Shown: positions 9,049 through 18,858, counted from the stretch's first letter. The stretch is DNA of 64,000 nt from MESE01 sp036675035 (GCA_036675035.1 JAKFFO010000071.1:15558-79557), one strand, 5' to 3'. Program-made: numbers and translations. Notes: a model not told the origin generated them from the letters alone.

Positions 9049-9087
9049 ATTAAAACATAGTCATGCGCTTAGAGCAAATGAGAAACG

Positions 9088-9122
9088 ATAAAAAACGCGG
9101 CACTTTGCCGCGTTTTTTATCG
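9088..9122. terminator. Bidirectional intrinsic terminator
   Basis: Perfect 15-base arms (GATAAAAAACGCGGC and its complement) around the loop ACTTT, with A- and T-runs at both ends. It lies just downstream of the leftward dienelactone hydrolase gene and before the ZIP gene. Confidence 0.85.
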
Positions 9123-9148
9123 AGAGGCCGAAAATGCCCTTGTTTTCT

Positions 9149-10033
9149 TCAGGCTACCCCATGCGAGGTGAACCAGGCGAGACAGCGGTTCCAGCCGTCC
9201 TTTGCATCCGCTTCGACATAACTTGGCCGGTAATCAGCATGAAACGCATGGCCCGAATTCGGATAAATGACAAACTCCGATTTGCTGTTCCCTTGTGCCA
9301 GCGCGGCTTTCATTTTTTCCACGCTTTCGAGCGGAATCCCGCCGTCCTTCGCGCCATACAAACCCAGAACCGGTGCCCTCAGCGTATCGGCAATATCGAT
9401 CGGCTGCTTAGGCGTCAGCGGCGTTTGTGCACCGACCAGCCTGCCATACCATGCGACGCCTGCGTTGACTTTCGGATTGTGCGCCGCGTACAGCCATGTA
9501 ATGCGTCCGCCCCAGCAAAATCCGGTAATGCCGAGTTTTTCTGTACTGCCGCCGTTCTGCGCGGCCCACGCTACGCAAGCATCCAGGTCGTTCATTACCT
9601 GCTCGTCCGGCACCTTGGCAATAAGCTGTTTCTGCAATTCGGAAACCGATGTATATGTCCTTGCATCACCCTGGCGTACAAACAGTTCAGGTGCTAGCGC
9701 CATATAACCCTGCTTTGCGAAACGCCGCGCCACATCGGCAATATGTTCATGCACCCCGAAAATTTCAGAAATCACCAGGATCACCGGTAAATCGGTTTTA
9801 CCTTCAGGCTGCGCGCGATACATCGGCATTTTCTGGCTATTGATTGTCAGAGTGACTTCGCCGGCAGTCAGACCTGCGGTATCCGTCTTGACCACGCTTT
9901 GTGCCATTACCGGCATCACCGCAGCCGCGAACCCGGTTCCCATTGCGGTTTTCAGGAAATTGCGCCGATCGAGTCCGTCGGATAACGATGTTCTTGCAAG
10001 CAGACTGTCAAAATCTTCTTTCAGGTGACTCAT
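9149..10033 (-). CDS. Dienelactone hydrolase family protein, Tat-exported
   Basis: 294-residue alpha/beta hydrolase. The leader has a twin-arginine motif (R23-R24-N-F-L-K) followed by a hydrophobic stretch ending VMAQ, so export through Tat to the periplasm is likely. The catalytic set of the dienelactone hydrolase family is intact: C163 in GFCWGG, D220, H252, plus E90 in SEIFG. Natural substrate unknown; exported members are common in Burkholderiales. The ATG has GGAGG-like bases nearby. It ends just before a strong terminator and appears monocistronic. Confidence 0.88.
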   Translation of the reverse strand: MSHLKEDFDSLLARTSLSDGLDRRNFLKTAMGTGFAAAVMPVMAQSVVKTDTAGLTAGEVTLTINSQKMPMYRAQPEGKTDLPVILVISEIFGVHEHIADVARRFAKQGYMALAPELFVRQGDARTYTSVSELQKQLIAKVPDEQVMNDLDACVAWAAQNGGSTEKLGITGFCWGGRITWLYAAHNPKVNAGVAWYGRLVGAQTPLTPKQPIDIADTLRAPVLGLYGAKDGGIPLESVEKMKAALAQGNSKSEFVIYPNSGHAFHADYRPSYVEADAKDGWNRCLAWFTSHGVA

Positions 10034-10219
10034 GTGATCCTCCGGAAATAGTGAAGAAACGCTCCAAAATAATCAGGTTCAGCAACGATCGTATCCCCTT
10101 GCGCCGTCGATGCTATTGTTCGCCGTCATGACGTGCCGCCATCCTGAGCTTGCAACCGCGGCGCGATTATCATCATCACGAATTGCGGCGCTTGCCCTCC
10201 TGCTCAATAGCGCGCGATA

Positions 10220-12970
10220 TCAATGCGCTTCGTCCCAGTTGCTGCCTACACCCACTTCGGCAATCAGAGGCACTTTCAATTTTGCGACGCCGGCCATCAA
10301 TTCAGGCAACTTGTCGCGGACCCGCGGCAGCTCCTGGTCCGGCACTTCAAGCACCAGTTCATCATGCACCTGCATCACGATCAGTGAATCCAGGCGCTCG
10401 GCCTCGATCCAGTCCTGGACCGCAATCATCGACAGCTTGATCAGGTCCGCCGCGGTTCCCTGCATCGGTGCGTTGATCGCGGCCCGCTCGGCGCCCTGCC
10501 GCCGCGGACCGTTCGGCGAATTGATTTCAGGAAGCCACAGGCGGCGGCCAAACACGGTTTCCACATAGCCGTTGGCCTTGGCTTGCGCCCGCGTATCGTC
10601 CATGAATTTCTTCACGCCGAAAAAGCGCTGAAAATATTTATCGATATACATTTGTGCAGCAGAGCGCTCGATACCGAGATTGCCGGCGAGGCCGAACGCG
10701 CTCATTCCATAAATCAAGCCGAAATTGATCACTTTCGCATAACGGCGCTGTTCGCTGGTGATGTCCGCCGGCGCGGCGGCAAAAATTTCGGCGGCGGTGG
10801 CGCGATGGATATCTTCGCCATCGGCGAACGCGCGCAACATGTTTTCGTCGCCCGACAAGTGCGCCATGATGCGCAATTCGATCTGCGAATAATCAGCCGA
10901 CACGACCACGCGCCCCGAAGGAGCGATGAACGCCTCCCGAATGCGCCTGCCCTCGGCAGTGCGGATCGGAATATTCTGAAGATTGGGGTCGTTCGATGCC
11001 AGCCGGCCGGTTACCGCGACTGCCTGCGCATAGTTGGTATGCACGCGACCGGTGGTCGCATCGATCATCTTCGGCAGCTTGTCCGTATAGGTCGATTTCA
11101 GTTTCGACAGGCTGCGGTAGTCGAGTAGAATTTTTGGCAGCGGATAATTTTCGGCCAGCTTCTGCAATACTTCTTCATCGGTGGATGGCGTGCCGGACGG
11201 CGTTTTCTTCACTACCGGCAGTTTGAGTTTGTCGAAAAAAATCTCGCCGATCTGTTTCGGCGAATTCAGATTGAAAGGCTGGCCCGCCAGCTCGTGCGCC
11301 TGGCGCTCGATTTCCAGCATGCGCTTGCCCAGCTCGCCGGACTGCGCATTCAACCGGACTGGATCCACCAGAACCCCGTTGCGCTCGATTTTCTGCAAGA
11401 CGACGGCCGTCGGAAGCTCGACCTTTTCATAAATGTACTTCAGCTTTTCACTATCAGCGATATTGGGCCACATCGCCTGGTGCAGCTGCAGCGTGATATC
11501 GGCATCCTCGGCCGCATACTCGGTGGCACGATCGAGCGCGACTTCATCGAAACAGATTTGCGAAGCGCCCTTGCCGCATACATCCTGAAAAGTAATCGTC
11601 TTGCGATCGAGATGGCGCAATGCCAGGCTGTCCATATCGTGACTTTTATGCGACTCGAATACATACGATTCGAGCAACGTATCATGCACGATTCCGGCCA
11701 GCGTCACACCATGGTTGCAAAAGATATGGCTGTCGTACTTCAGATGCTGGCCGAGCTTCGGTTTGCTCGCATCTTCCAGCCACGGCTTGAGTCGAGCCAA
11801 CACCAGTTCGCGCGATAACTGCTGGGGAGCACCCTGATAACGATGCGCAACAGGAATATAGGCGGCAATGCCCGGCTCGCAGCAAAGCGAAATACCGACC
11901 AGCTGCGCCTGCATCGGATCCAGAGAAGTGGTTTCGGTATCGACACTGGTCAGCGGCGCCGTATCGATCAGCGCCAGCCATTTATCCAGCTGCGCTTCGG
12001 TCAGCACCGTCTCATATTGCTTCGGGATTGGCTGCGCATTCGACTCAAATAATGCGCCTTGCTGGTGGTCCGATGCCGCAGGCTGATGCACCGGTTTTTC
12101 CGCTGCGGCATCACTGGTCAGTTCACGCAGCCATGACCTGAAATTCTGGCGTGTGAAAAATTCGATCAGCGCGGCCTTGTCTTCCGGTTGCTGACAAAGC
12201 GATTCCGGAATCGAAATCATGTGCTTGGTCAAATCGCAATCGGTCTTGACCGTTACCAGCGCTCTTGCCTGCGGCAGCCAATCGAGCGCGTTGCGCAGGT
12301 TTTCTCCGACCGCACCGCCGATGCTGGCCGCGTTGGCAATCACGCCATCGAGCGACTCATATTGCGTCAGCCATTTGAGGGCAGTTTTCGGCCCGACCTT
12401 GGGCACCCCCGGCACATTGTCGACAGTATCGCCGACCAGAGTAAGGTAATCGACGATGCGCTCCGGCGGAACGCCGAACTTCGCGATCACGCCGGCGCGA
12501 TCGAGCTTTTCATTGCTCATCGTATTGATCAGCGTAACGTGGTCGTTTACCAGTTGCGCCAAATCCTTGTCGCCGGTCGAGACCACGGTTTTCATCCCAT
12601 GCTCCGCGGCCTGGACCGCGAGCGTACCGATCACGTCGTCCGCTTCAATTCCGTCCACCATCAGGATCGGCCATCCGAGCGCTCTTACCGCTTCGTGAAT
12701 CGGCTCAATCTGCTTGGCCAGGTCTTCCGGCATCGACGCGCGTTGCGCCTTGTACTCCGCATACAGGTCATCACGGAAAGTCTTGCCTTTTGCGTCGAAT
12801 ACGCAGGCCATGTATGCTGCCGAATAATCATTGCGCAAGCGGCGCAGCATGTTGATCATGCCGTAGATCGCGCCGGTCGGCGCACCTTGCGCGTTGCGCA
12901 GATCCGGCATCGCATGAAATGCGCGGTACAGATAGCTTGAACCATCAACCAATAGCAGGGTTTTGTTCAT
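10220..12970 (-). CDS. polA: DNA polymerase I
   Basis: 916 residues with the three Pol I modules: 5'-3' exonuclease (about 1-290), a 3'-5' proofreading domain in which the first DxE (SVDTET) is intact, and the polymerase domain with motif A (DYSQIELR), motif B (RRYAKVINFGLIYG) and motif C (VHDE). It fills gaps in repair and Okazaki maturation. Start at the ATG giving MNKTLLLVDG, the usual family N-terminus, rather than an upstream codon. Its ATG abuts the ATG of the divergent LOG gene (CATATG). Confidence 0.97.
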   Translation of the reverse strand: MNKTLLLVDGSSYLYRAFHAMPDLRNAQGAPTGAIYGMINMLRRLRNDYSAAYMACVFDAKGKTFRDDLYAEYKAQRASMPEDLAKQIEPIHEAVRALGWPILMVDGIEADDVIGTLAVQAAEHGMKTVVSTGDKDLAQLVNDHVTLINTMSNEKLDRAGVIAKFGVPPERIVDYLTLVGDTVDNVPGVPKVGPKTALKWLTQYESLDGVIANAASIGGAVGENLRNALDWLPQARALVTVKTDCDLTKHMISIPESLCQQPEDKAALIEFFTRQNFRSWLRELTSDAAAEKPVHQPAASDHQQGALFESNAQPIPKQYETVLTEAQLDKWLALIDTAPLTSVDTETTSLDPMQAQLVGISLCCEPGIAAYIPVAHRYQGAPQQLSRELVLARLKPWLEDASKPKLGQHLKYDSHIFCNHGVTLAGIVHDTLLESYVFESHKSHDMDSLALRHLDRKTITFQDVCGKGASQICFDEVALDRATEYAAEDADITLQLHQAMWPNIADSEKLKYIYEKVELPTAVVLQKIERNGVLVDPVRLNAQSGELGKRMLEIERQAHELAGQPFNLNSPKQIGEIFFDKLKLPVVKKTPSGTPSTDEEVLQKLAENYPLPKILLDYRSLSKLKSTYTDKLPKMIDATTGRVHTNYAQAVAVTGRLASNDPNLQNIPIRTAEGRRIREAFIAPSGRVVVSADYSQIELRIMAHLSGDENMLRAFADGEDIHRATAAEIFAAAPADITSEQRRYAKVINFGLIYGMSAFGLAGNLGIERSAAQMYIDKYFQRFFGVKKFMDDTRAQAKANGYVETVFGRRLWLPEINSPNGPRRQGAERAAINAPMQGTAADLIKLSMIAVQDWIEAERLDSLIVMQVHDELVLEVPDQELPRVRDKLPELMAGVAKLKVPLIAEVGVGSNWDEAH

Positions 12971-13708
12971 ATGGAAATCAACAGGAAAAATGTACCGCGG
13001 TTGCGGCAAGTGACCAACCTCGAACGCGCCACTTCGAAGAAAGCGCGCGAGTCATGGCAAATGCTCACGATTATGGCAGAGTTTATCGAGGCGACCGAAC
13101 GCCTGTCCGAATTGCATCCGGCGGTGTCGATGTTCGGATCGGCCCGCATCAAGCCGGAAAATCCCTACTACGGGATCGGCGTCGATATTGCCCGGCGCCT
13201 GTCGGACGAAGGATTCGCAGTCATTTCCGGCGGAGGGCCCGGCATCATGGAGGCTGCGAACAAGGGTGCTTTCGAAGGCAGATCGCCGTCGGTCGGATTG
13301 AATATCGAGCTGCCGCGTGAGCAAAATGCCAATACATGGCAAAACATTTCACTCAGCTTCCGCCATTTTTTTGCGCGCAAAGTCGCCTTCGTCAAGTATG
13401 CGGATGCCTATGTCGTACTTCCCGGCGGATTCGGCACGCTGGATGAATTGATGGAAGTCCTGACTCTGATTCAAACCGGCAAAACAAGCCGCATCCCCGT
13501 AATTCTGGTCGGCACCACTTTCTGGCGCGGATTGCTCGACTGGTTCCGCAATCAACTGGTGCATGACGGCATGATTGCGGAAATCGACATGAACCTGGTC
13601 CAGGTCATCGATGAACCGGCAAACGTGGTCGACGCAATTTTTGCGTTTTATGAAGCACCTGAGCTCGCGCCGAGTGAAACCGAGCGGCAAACCGGCTCGC
13701 TTCTATAA
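12971..13708 (+). CDS. LOG-family (TIGR00730) Rossmann-fold protein
   Basis: 245-residue member of the LOG (lysine decarboxylase-like) family, with the nucleotide motifs GGGPGIMEAAN and PGGFGTLDE. Family enzymes are nucleotide 5'-monophosphate phosphoribohydrolases, making cytokinin bases in plant-associated bacteria; others have unclear roles. The N-terminal stretch before the fold is kept because betaproteobacterial relatives have it, so the first ATG is used even though it abuts the polA start. The frame is closed by a stop only 15 bases upstream. No ribosome site is visible at this ATG. Confidence 0.85.
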   Translation: MEINRKNVPRLRQVTNLERATSKKARESWQMLTIMAEFIEATERLSELHPAVSMFGSARIKPENPYYGIGVDIARRLSDEGFAVISGGGPGIMEAANKGAFEGRSPSVGLNIELPREQNANTWQNISLSFRHFFARKVAFVKYADAYVVLPGGFGTLDELMEVLTLIQTGKTSRIPVILVGTTFWRGLLDWFRNQLVHDGMIAEIDMNLVQVIDEPANVVDAIFAFYEAPELAPSETERQTGSLL

Positions 13709-13734
13709 GAAAAACTTCTGGCGGCATCCCGGTT

Positions 13735-13743
13735 TGCTACAAT
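13735..13743 (+). promoter_or_regulatory. Putative extended -10 promoter for DUF2782-thrB
   Basis: TGCTACAAT, an extended -10 with one mismatch, lies 100 bases before the DUF2782 start. The -35 region is poor. It would drive DUF2782, thrB and the membrane protein gene. Confidence 0.4.
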
Positions 13744-13842
13744 GCCAGCGATGGCTAGCGGCCGGCCATGACCGGATTCCAAGCGCATATGTACAGAGAG
13801 ACTCCCGGTTATTCGTAATTTATTTCGCTCCTGAAAATCGCC

Positions 13843-14277
13843 ATGCGCATTCCAAAGCTGCTCCCTCTTATCTTCGCTTGCATTGCTTCTTTCGCATTGC
13901 CGCAACTGACCGTTGCGCAACAGCGAGCCGTGGCGCCCGCGCCGCCGCAGCTCGAACGGCTTGACGAAGGCGAAGCGCCGGCAACTCCGATTCGCAATCC
14001 TGAATCAAACAATAGAATCGTCGAAAAGCGCGAGCGGGGACAAGTAACATCCATCAAGGTCGAGCGCGGCGATAGTACGTATTATTTAAAACCGAATACG
14101 CAGGTGGGGAGCGCGTTGCATGGCGATGCGCAAAGCAGTGCAACGCGTGCGCCACAGTGGCAAATACTGGAGTTCGACTGGGGTGGCGGAGATCCGGAAA
14201 AAGCCAGGGATGCCGCAGCGCGAGCGGCAACTGTCGAGCCGCCGCCGGCGCCTTTGCCGCCATCAAAGAAGCAGTGA
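13843..14277 (+). CDS. DUF2782 periplasmic protein
   Basis: 144 residues: signal peptide (about 1-25, ending TVAQ) and a small DUF2782 domain (about 45-90) with a basic strand-rich core that includes an EKRERGQVTSIKV stretch, then a proline-rich tail. The function of DUF2782 is unknown; the gene is regularly found before polA or thrB in betaproteobacteria. It ends 57 bases before the homoserine kinase start and is probably co-transcribed with it. Confidence 0.8.
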   Translation: MRIPKLLPLIFACIASFALPQLTVAQQRAVAPAPPQLERLDEGEAPATPIRNPESNNRIVEKRERGQVTSIKVERGDSTYYLKPNTQVGSALHGDAQSSATRAPQWQILEFDWGGGDPEKARDAAARAATVEPPPAPLPPSKKQ

Positions 14278-14334
14278 CAATGCTGCGCGCAGTGCTCACT
14301 GTTGCGTGTCGAATTACCTTCAATTAATCTTACT

Positions 14335-15291
14335 ATGGCAGTTTTCACTTCGGTCAGCCTGGACGATCTTGCCCACTGGGCCAAGCAATTTCCGTTAGGC
14401 AAAGTCCGCGCAATCAAAGGCATTTCTTCCGGTATCGAAAACAGCAATTTCTTTATCACCATGGAAGCGGGCGAATATGTATTGACGGTATTCGAGAAGC
14501 TCACTTTCGAGCAATTGCCTTTTTATCTCCATCTGATGCGGCATCTGGCCGAGCGCGATGTGTTGGTACCGGCGCCAGTTGCCAATAATGACGGTCAGAT
14601 TCTGAATGCATTGCACGGCAAGCCGGCGGCTATCGTCACCAAGCTGGAGGGCACATGCCAGCTGTCCCCTGCACCGGCGCATTGCGCCGCGGTCGGTGCA
14701 ATGCTCGCAAAGATGCATCTCGCCGGTCGTGACTTTGCAATGCACCAACCCAATTTGCGCGGGCTGGACTGGTGGAATGAAACCGTGCCGATCGTGCTGC
14801 CTTATCTTTCCGGCGACAGCCAGCATTTGCTGCGCGACGAATTGCGCTTTCAGGAAAAGTTCGCCGCCTCCGACTCGTACAGTCAGTTGCCGCGCGGGCC
14901 GATCCATGCCGATCTGTTTCGCAACAACGTCATGTTCAACGGCGACCGGTTAACCGGCTTCTTCGATTTTTATTTTGCCGGTTGCGATACCTGGCTGTTC
15001 GACATCGCGGTCACGGTCAATGACTGGTGCATCGACCTTGAAACCGGCGCTCTCGATACAGGCAGGGTACGTGCACTGCTCGACGCCTATCATGCGACCA
15101 GGCCTTTCACAGAAGCGGAACAGCTTGCCTGGCAATCGATGCTGCGCGCCGGCGCATTGCGCTTCTGGATTTCGCGGCTATATGATTTTCATCTGCCGCG
15201 CGACGCTGAAATGCTGACGCCGCACGATCCGGCCCACTTTGAGACTATTTTACGGAGACGGGTGAGAGTTCCGGCGCCAGTCCTTTTTTAA
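14335..15291 (+). CDS. thrB: Homoserine kinase (APH-fold type)
   Basis: 318 residues, the aminoglycoside-phosphotransferase-fold homoserine kinase found in many proteobacteria instead of the GHMP-type enzyme. It phosphorylates L-homoserine for threonine synthesis. Visible motifs are the catalytic loop HADLFRNNV and the metal-binding aspartate in FFDFYFAG. The ATG giving MAVFTSVS matches the family N-terminus; eleven codons of open frame lie upstream without a standard start. It ends two bases before the next gene. Confidence 0.93.
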   Translation: MAVFTSVSLDDLAHWAKQFPLGKVRAIKGISSGIENSNFFITMEAGEYVLTVFEKLTFEQLPFYLHLMRHLAERDVLVPAPVANNDGQILNALHGKPAAIVTKLEGTCQLSPAPAHCAAVGAMLAKMHLAGRDFAMHQPNLRGLDWWNETVPIVLPYLSGDSQHLLRDELRFQEKFAASDSYSQLPRGPIHADLFRNNVMFNGDRLTGFFDFYFAGCDTWLFDIAVTVNDWCIDLETGALDTGRVRALLDAYHATRPFTEAEQLAWQSMLRAGALRFWISRLYDFHLPRDAEMLTPHDPAHFETILRRRVRVPAPVLF

Positions 15292-15293
15292 AA

Positions 15294-16073
15294 ATGCAAA
15301 AATTCCCCGCACATCTCGGCTGGTTATGGATCAAGGAAGGTTTTGCGCTGTTCCGCAAGCAACCGGCCGAGCTATCCACGCTGTTCCTGAGCTATTTTTT
15401 CCTGATGATAGTCATCGGCATCATTCCGATCATCGGGCAGATACTGCCGCTGATCCTGATCCCGGTATTCACCATGGCGTTCATGCAGGCCTGCTCCGAT
15501 GTAGAGCAAGGAAAACGCGTGTATCCGAGCCTGCTGCTGACCGGATTTCGCTCTCCAGCATTTATCACGCTGTTGAAATTGGGCGCGCTATATGTGCTGG
15601 CAGCAATTATTGCAATTGCGGCGTCGAGCCTGATTGACGGCGGCGTATTTTTCAAGGCAATGACCGGGCAGATTACGCTGGACGAGGAAACCGTTCAAGG
15701 CTCGAACATGTCGCTGGCAATGCTGTTTGCCGCAGTGGTCTACGTACCGGCAGCCATGTCATTCTGGTACGCGGCACCGCTGGTCGCATGGCAAAGAATG
15801 GGGCTGATGCAATCGATTTTCTACAGCTTCTTTTCAGTGCGCCGTGCCGGCAAGGCATTCCTGGTGTACGGGCTGGCGTGGATCGTCGTCGGCGTGCTGC
15901 TGCCGGTACTCATCAGCGGCATCATCGCGCTGATTACCGGGAGCCGTCAGGTGACGGTGATGATACTGCTGCCTTTGTCGATGATCATGACCATCATCAT
16001 GTACTGTTCGTTCTATCCGACTTATACGCATGTTTTCGGCAATCCGAATCGGCCAAAGGAAATTACGGAATAG
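15294..16073 (+). CDS. BPSS1780-family membrane protein
   Basis: 259-residue inner-membrane protein with about five or six hydrophobic helices, of the BPSS1780 family named from Burkholderia; no biochemical function known. The N-terminal WLWIKEGFALFRKQP stretch is characteristic. It begins two bases after the thrB stop, so it is co-transcribed and probably coupled. Convergent with uvrD. Confidence 0.82.
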   Translation: MQKFPAHLGWLWIKEGFALFRKQPAELSTLFLSYFFLMIVIGIIPIIGQILPLILIPVFTMAFMQACSDVEQGKRVYPSLLLTGFRSPAFITLLKLGALYVLAAIIAIAASSLIDGGVFFKAMTGQITLDEETVQGSNMSLAMLFAAVVYVPAAMSFWYAAPLVAWQRMGLMQSIFYSFFSVRRAGKAFLVYGLAWIVVGVLLPVLISGIIALITGSRQVTVMILLPLSMIMTIIMYCSFYPTYTHVFGNPNRPKEITE

Positions 16074-16080
16074 AGACGTA

Positions 16081-16112
16081 TCTGGCGTCAAGCTTCATTG
16101 TTTGACGCCAGA
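16081..16112. terminator. Hairpin between convergent BPSS1780 and uvrD genes
   Basis: Eleven-base arms TCTGGCGTCAA and TTGACGCCAGA with a ten-base loop, in the convergent gap. No clear T-run follows on either strand, so it may be a poor or protein-assisted terminator. Confidence 0.5.
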
Positions 16113-16154
16113 TTGAAGTTGCGCTCATCGCAACAAGGCAACTTCGGCGTCAGA

Positions 16155-18437
16155 TCACGACGCAACCTTGTCCAGCTTGGCAATGCTCAAATCCAGCAGC
16201 TTCATTCCATGCCGTCCGAAATTGATATTGGCACGCGCATTGTTGCCGCCGCCTTCGATATTGACGATCACGCCTTCGCCGAATTTCTGATGGATTACGG
16301 TCTCTCCGATACGCCAGCCGACATCTTTTTTACCGAACCCTTGCGCGACATTGTTTGCCGCAGCACCTGCCCCATCGTCCCATGCCGATTTATGCTGCGC
16401 GCCGAACCACTGATGCTGCACCTTTGGCGAAAGCCACTTGAGGCCCTCTTCGGGCAGCTCATCGAAAAAGCGTGATTTCATGTTGTAGCGCGTCTGGCCG
16501 TGCAGCATCCGTGTTTGCGAAAAGCTCATGTACAGACGTTTTTTTGCCCGCGTGATCGCGACATACATCAGCCGTCGCTCTTCCTCGACTCCGCCTTCCG
16601 CCTTTTCGCTATTCTCGTGCGGAAACAATCCTTCTTCCAGGCCGGTGATAAATACCGCATCGAACTCGAGGCCCTTGGCCGAATGCACCGTCATCAGTTG
16701 AATCGCATCCTGCCCGGCCTGCGCCTGATTGTCGCCGGCTTCCAGCGAGGCATGAGACAGGAATGCCGAGAGCGGCGACATGACGGCAGGCAACGGCGCA
16801 TCCGCATCGAATATTTCGACGCCATCGGCGGTGGTAATTGCAGCACCGACCTGCGCCTGACTCTTCGGTCCCAATTGGGCCGGCGCGTCCATTCCAAAGC
16901 CTTCTTCGTTGACGAACAATGTTGCCGCGTTGACCAGCTGTTCGAGGTTTTCGATACGGTCGGCGCCTTCCTTCTCATTCTGGTAGTGTGGAATCAGGCC
17001 GCTCATGTCGAGCACGACCTGCACCATTTCCGGCAACGGAAGTTGCTGCGTCTCGAAGCGCGCGCCTTCGATCAATTTGACGAATGCGCCGAGCGACGAT
17101 CCCGCTTTGCCTGCGACATACGCCACTGCGGCGTAAAGCGAGATGCCGTACTGACGTGCCGCATCCTGCAACTGTTCGATTGAGCGTGCGCCGATGCCGC
17201 GGGTCGGAAAGTTCACCACTCGCAAAAAGGCCGAGTCGTTGTGCGGATTGTCCATCAGCTGCAGATAGGCAATCGCACTCTTGATTTCGGCGCGCTCGAA
17301 AAAGCGCTGGCCGCCATAAACCCGATACGGAATGCCCGCTGAAAACAACGCATGTTCGATCACGCGCGATTGCGCATTGGAACGATAGAGTATGGCGATT
17401 TCACTGCGCGCCGCGCCCTCGCCGATCAGGCTCCTCGCCTCTTCGATCAGCCATCGCGCTTCCTGCAAATCGCTGCTCGCCTCATAAATGCGTACCGGCT
17501 CCCCGTGTCCGGCATCGGTACGGAGATTTTTCCCGAGCCGCTTGCTGTTATGCGAAATCAGCGCGTTCGCAGTATCGAGGATATGTGCGTGCGAACGATA
17601 GTTCTGTTCGAGCTTGATCAGGTTATCGACATGGAATTCGCGCTCGAACGCAGCCATGTTGCCGACGTTCGCACCCCGAAACGCATAAATGCTCTGGTCG
17701 TCGTCGCCAACGGCAAACACTGCGCCGTGCTCGCCAGCCATCAGCTTGAGCCAGTTGTACTGCAAGTCGTTCGTATCCTGGAATTCGTCGACCAGGATAT
17801 GCCTGAAGCGCGCCTGGTAATGTTCCCGCAGCGGCTGGTTGCGGCTCAACAGCTCATAGGTCCGCAATAACAGCTCGGCAAAGTCGACCACGCCTTCGCG
17901 CTGGCACTGGTTATCGTAGGCATCGTACAGTTCGACAAACCGGCGATTGTAATCGTCGTTTGCCTCGACATCCTTTGCGCGCAATCCCTGTTCTTTCGCG
18001 CCATTGATGAAGTACATCAGATTGCGCGGCGGATATTTCTCATCATCGATATTGAGCGACTTCAGCAAGCGCTTGATCGCCGATAGCTGGTCTTGCGAAT
18101 CAAGTATCTGAAACGTCTGCGTCAATCCGGCGTCGCGGTAATGCGCACGCAATAATCGATTGCACAGTCCGTGGAAAGTGCCTATCCACATGCCGCGGGT
18201 ATTGATGGGCAGCATGGCCGATAGCCGCGTCATCATTTCCTTGGCCGCTTTATTGGTAAATGTGACGGCGAGTATGCCGGCGGGCGACACTTGTCCGGTT
18301 TGAATCAGCCACGCGATGCGCGTTGTCAATACACGCGTCTTGCCGGATCCGGCCCCGGCGAGAATCAGTGCGGGCTGCGCGGGCAAAGTCACTGCGGCGA
18401 GTTGTTCGGGATTCAGGTTATTCAGAAGATTTTGCAT
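16155..18437 (-). CDS. uvrD: DNA helicase UvrD/PcrA
   Basis: 760-residue superfamily 1A helicase for nucleotide-excision and mismatch repair. Motif I is AGAGSGKT near residue 30; motif II (DEFQDT), motif III (GDDDQSIYAFRGA), and motifs V-VI (TVHSAKGLEFD, VAITRAKKRL) are present. The C-terminal 45 residues form the Tudor-like domain (KFGEGVIVNIEG) that contacts RNA polymerase in UvrD/PcrA. Full length and monocistronic; divergent from the dapA-like gene. Confidence 0.95.
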   Translation of the reverse strand: MQNLLNNLNPEQLAAVTLPAQPALILAGAGSGKTRVLTTRIAWLIQTGQVSPAGILAVTFTNKAAKEMMTRLSAMLPINTRGMWIGTFHGLCNRLLRAHYRDAGLTQTFQILDSQDQLSAIKRLLKSLNIDDEKYPPRNLMYFINGAKEQGLRAKDVEANDDYNRRFVELYDAYDNQCQREGVVDFAELLLRTYELLSRNQPLREHYQARFRHILVDEFQDTNDLQYNWLKLMAGEHGAVFAVGDDDQSIYAFRGANVGNMAAFEREFHVDNLIKLEQNYRSHAHILDTANALISHNSKRLGKNLRTDAGHGEPVRIYEASSDLQEARWLIEEARSLIGEGAARSEIAILYRSNAQSRVIEHALFSAGIPYRVYGGQRFFERAEIKSAIAYLQLMDNPHNDSAFLRVVNFPTRGIGARSIEQLQDAARQYGISLYAAVAYVAGKAGSSLGAFVKLIEGARFETQQLPLPEMVQVVLDMSGLIPHYQNEKEGADRIENLEQLVNAATLFVNEEGFGMDAPAQLGPKSQAQVGAAITTADGVEIFDADAPLPAVMSPLSAFLSHASLEAGDNQAQAGQDAIQLMTVHSAKGLEFDAVFITGLEEGLFPHENSEKAEGGVEEERRLMYVAITRAKKRLYMSFSQTRMLHGQTRYNMKSRFFDELPEEGLKWLSPKVQHQWFGAQHKSAWDDGAGAAANNVAQGFGKKDVGWRIGETVIHQKFGEGVIVNIEGGGNNARANINFGRHGMKLLDLSIAKLDKVAS

Positions 18438-18585
18438 CCTGAGATTATAGCCGGGCCAGTCGAGCCGTTGAGGTGAGATCCAATCTCGCGCCGATACGAA
18501 ATTCCACCTAACACAGCGCCATCAGGCAATGGGCACCGGGACCCGCCTCAGGATAAGTCAAAAAGCGAAACGACAAGCTATTGAC

Positions 18586-18615
18586 TTGACATGCCGCATT
18601 TATCGTCAGCATAAT
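18586..18615 (+). promoter_or_regulatory. Sigma-70 promoter of the dapA-like gene
   Basis: TTGACA (perfect -35), 18-base spacer, CATAAT (one mismatch). Start of transcription expected near 18622. Confidence 0.65.
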
Positions 18616-18643
18616 TAACAACACTATTATTCGCGTTGACAAC

Positions 18644-18748
18644 ATGATTTCTTTTGCCGCTGATCGCGTTTTTATCTTGAGCCTGGACGCTCAGGATTCG
18701 ATGCGCGTGACGAATAACGGCAAAGCAAAAAAACAGTCGCTCATCTGA
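18644..18748 (+). CDS. Possible leader peptide (34 codons)
   Basis: Short ATG frame beginning about 20 bases after the predicted transcription start and ending (TGA) exactly where the large leader hairpin begins. Three of its last eight codons are AAA for lysine (K27, K29, K30). That would suit an attenuator controlling a lysine-pathway gene, but there is no ribosome site and no other evidence of translation. Hypothesis only. Confidence 0.25.
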   Translation: MISFAADRVFILSLDAQDSMRVTNNGKAKKQSLI

Positions 18749-18858
18749 CCGGGGCGCGCTGTCCCGTCAGGTGGGCTGACAGGACAGCAGGCGCGAAGGT
18801 CGAAATATCCCCTCCGCACTAACGCTTTCTTGCGACACCACCTGACGGCAACCTGTCG
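18747..18858 (+). promoter_or_regulatory. Structured 5' leader with alternative pairings
   Basis: Main hairpin: GCTGTCC (18758-18764) with GGACAGC (18782-18788), then one mismatch, then GTCAG with CTGAC around GTGGG; the stem can be extended outward by GCGC/GCGC and GACC/GGTC to 18747-18801. An 11-base segment inside it, CCGTCAGGTGG (18764-18774), is perfectly complementary to CCACCTGACGG (18838-18848), which in turn lies inside a smaller hairpin closed by CGACA/TGTCG (18833-18858). The two arrangements exclude each other, as in attenuators and riboswitches. No known class recognised. Confidence 0.4.
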
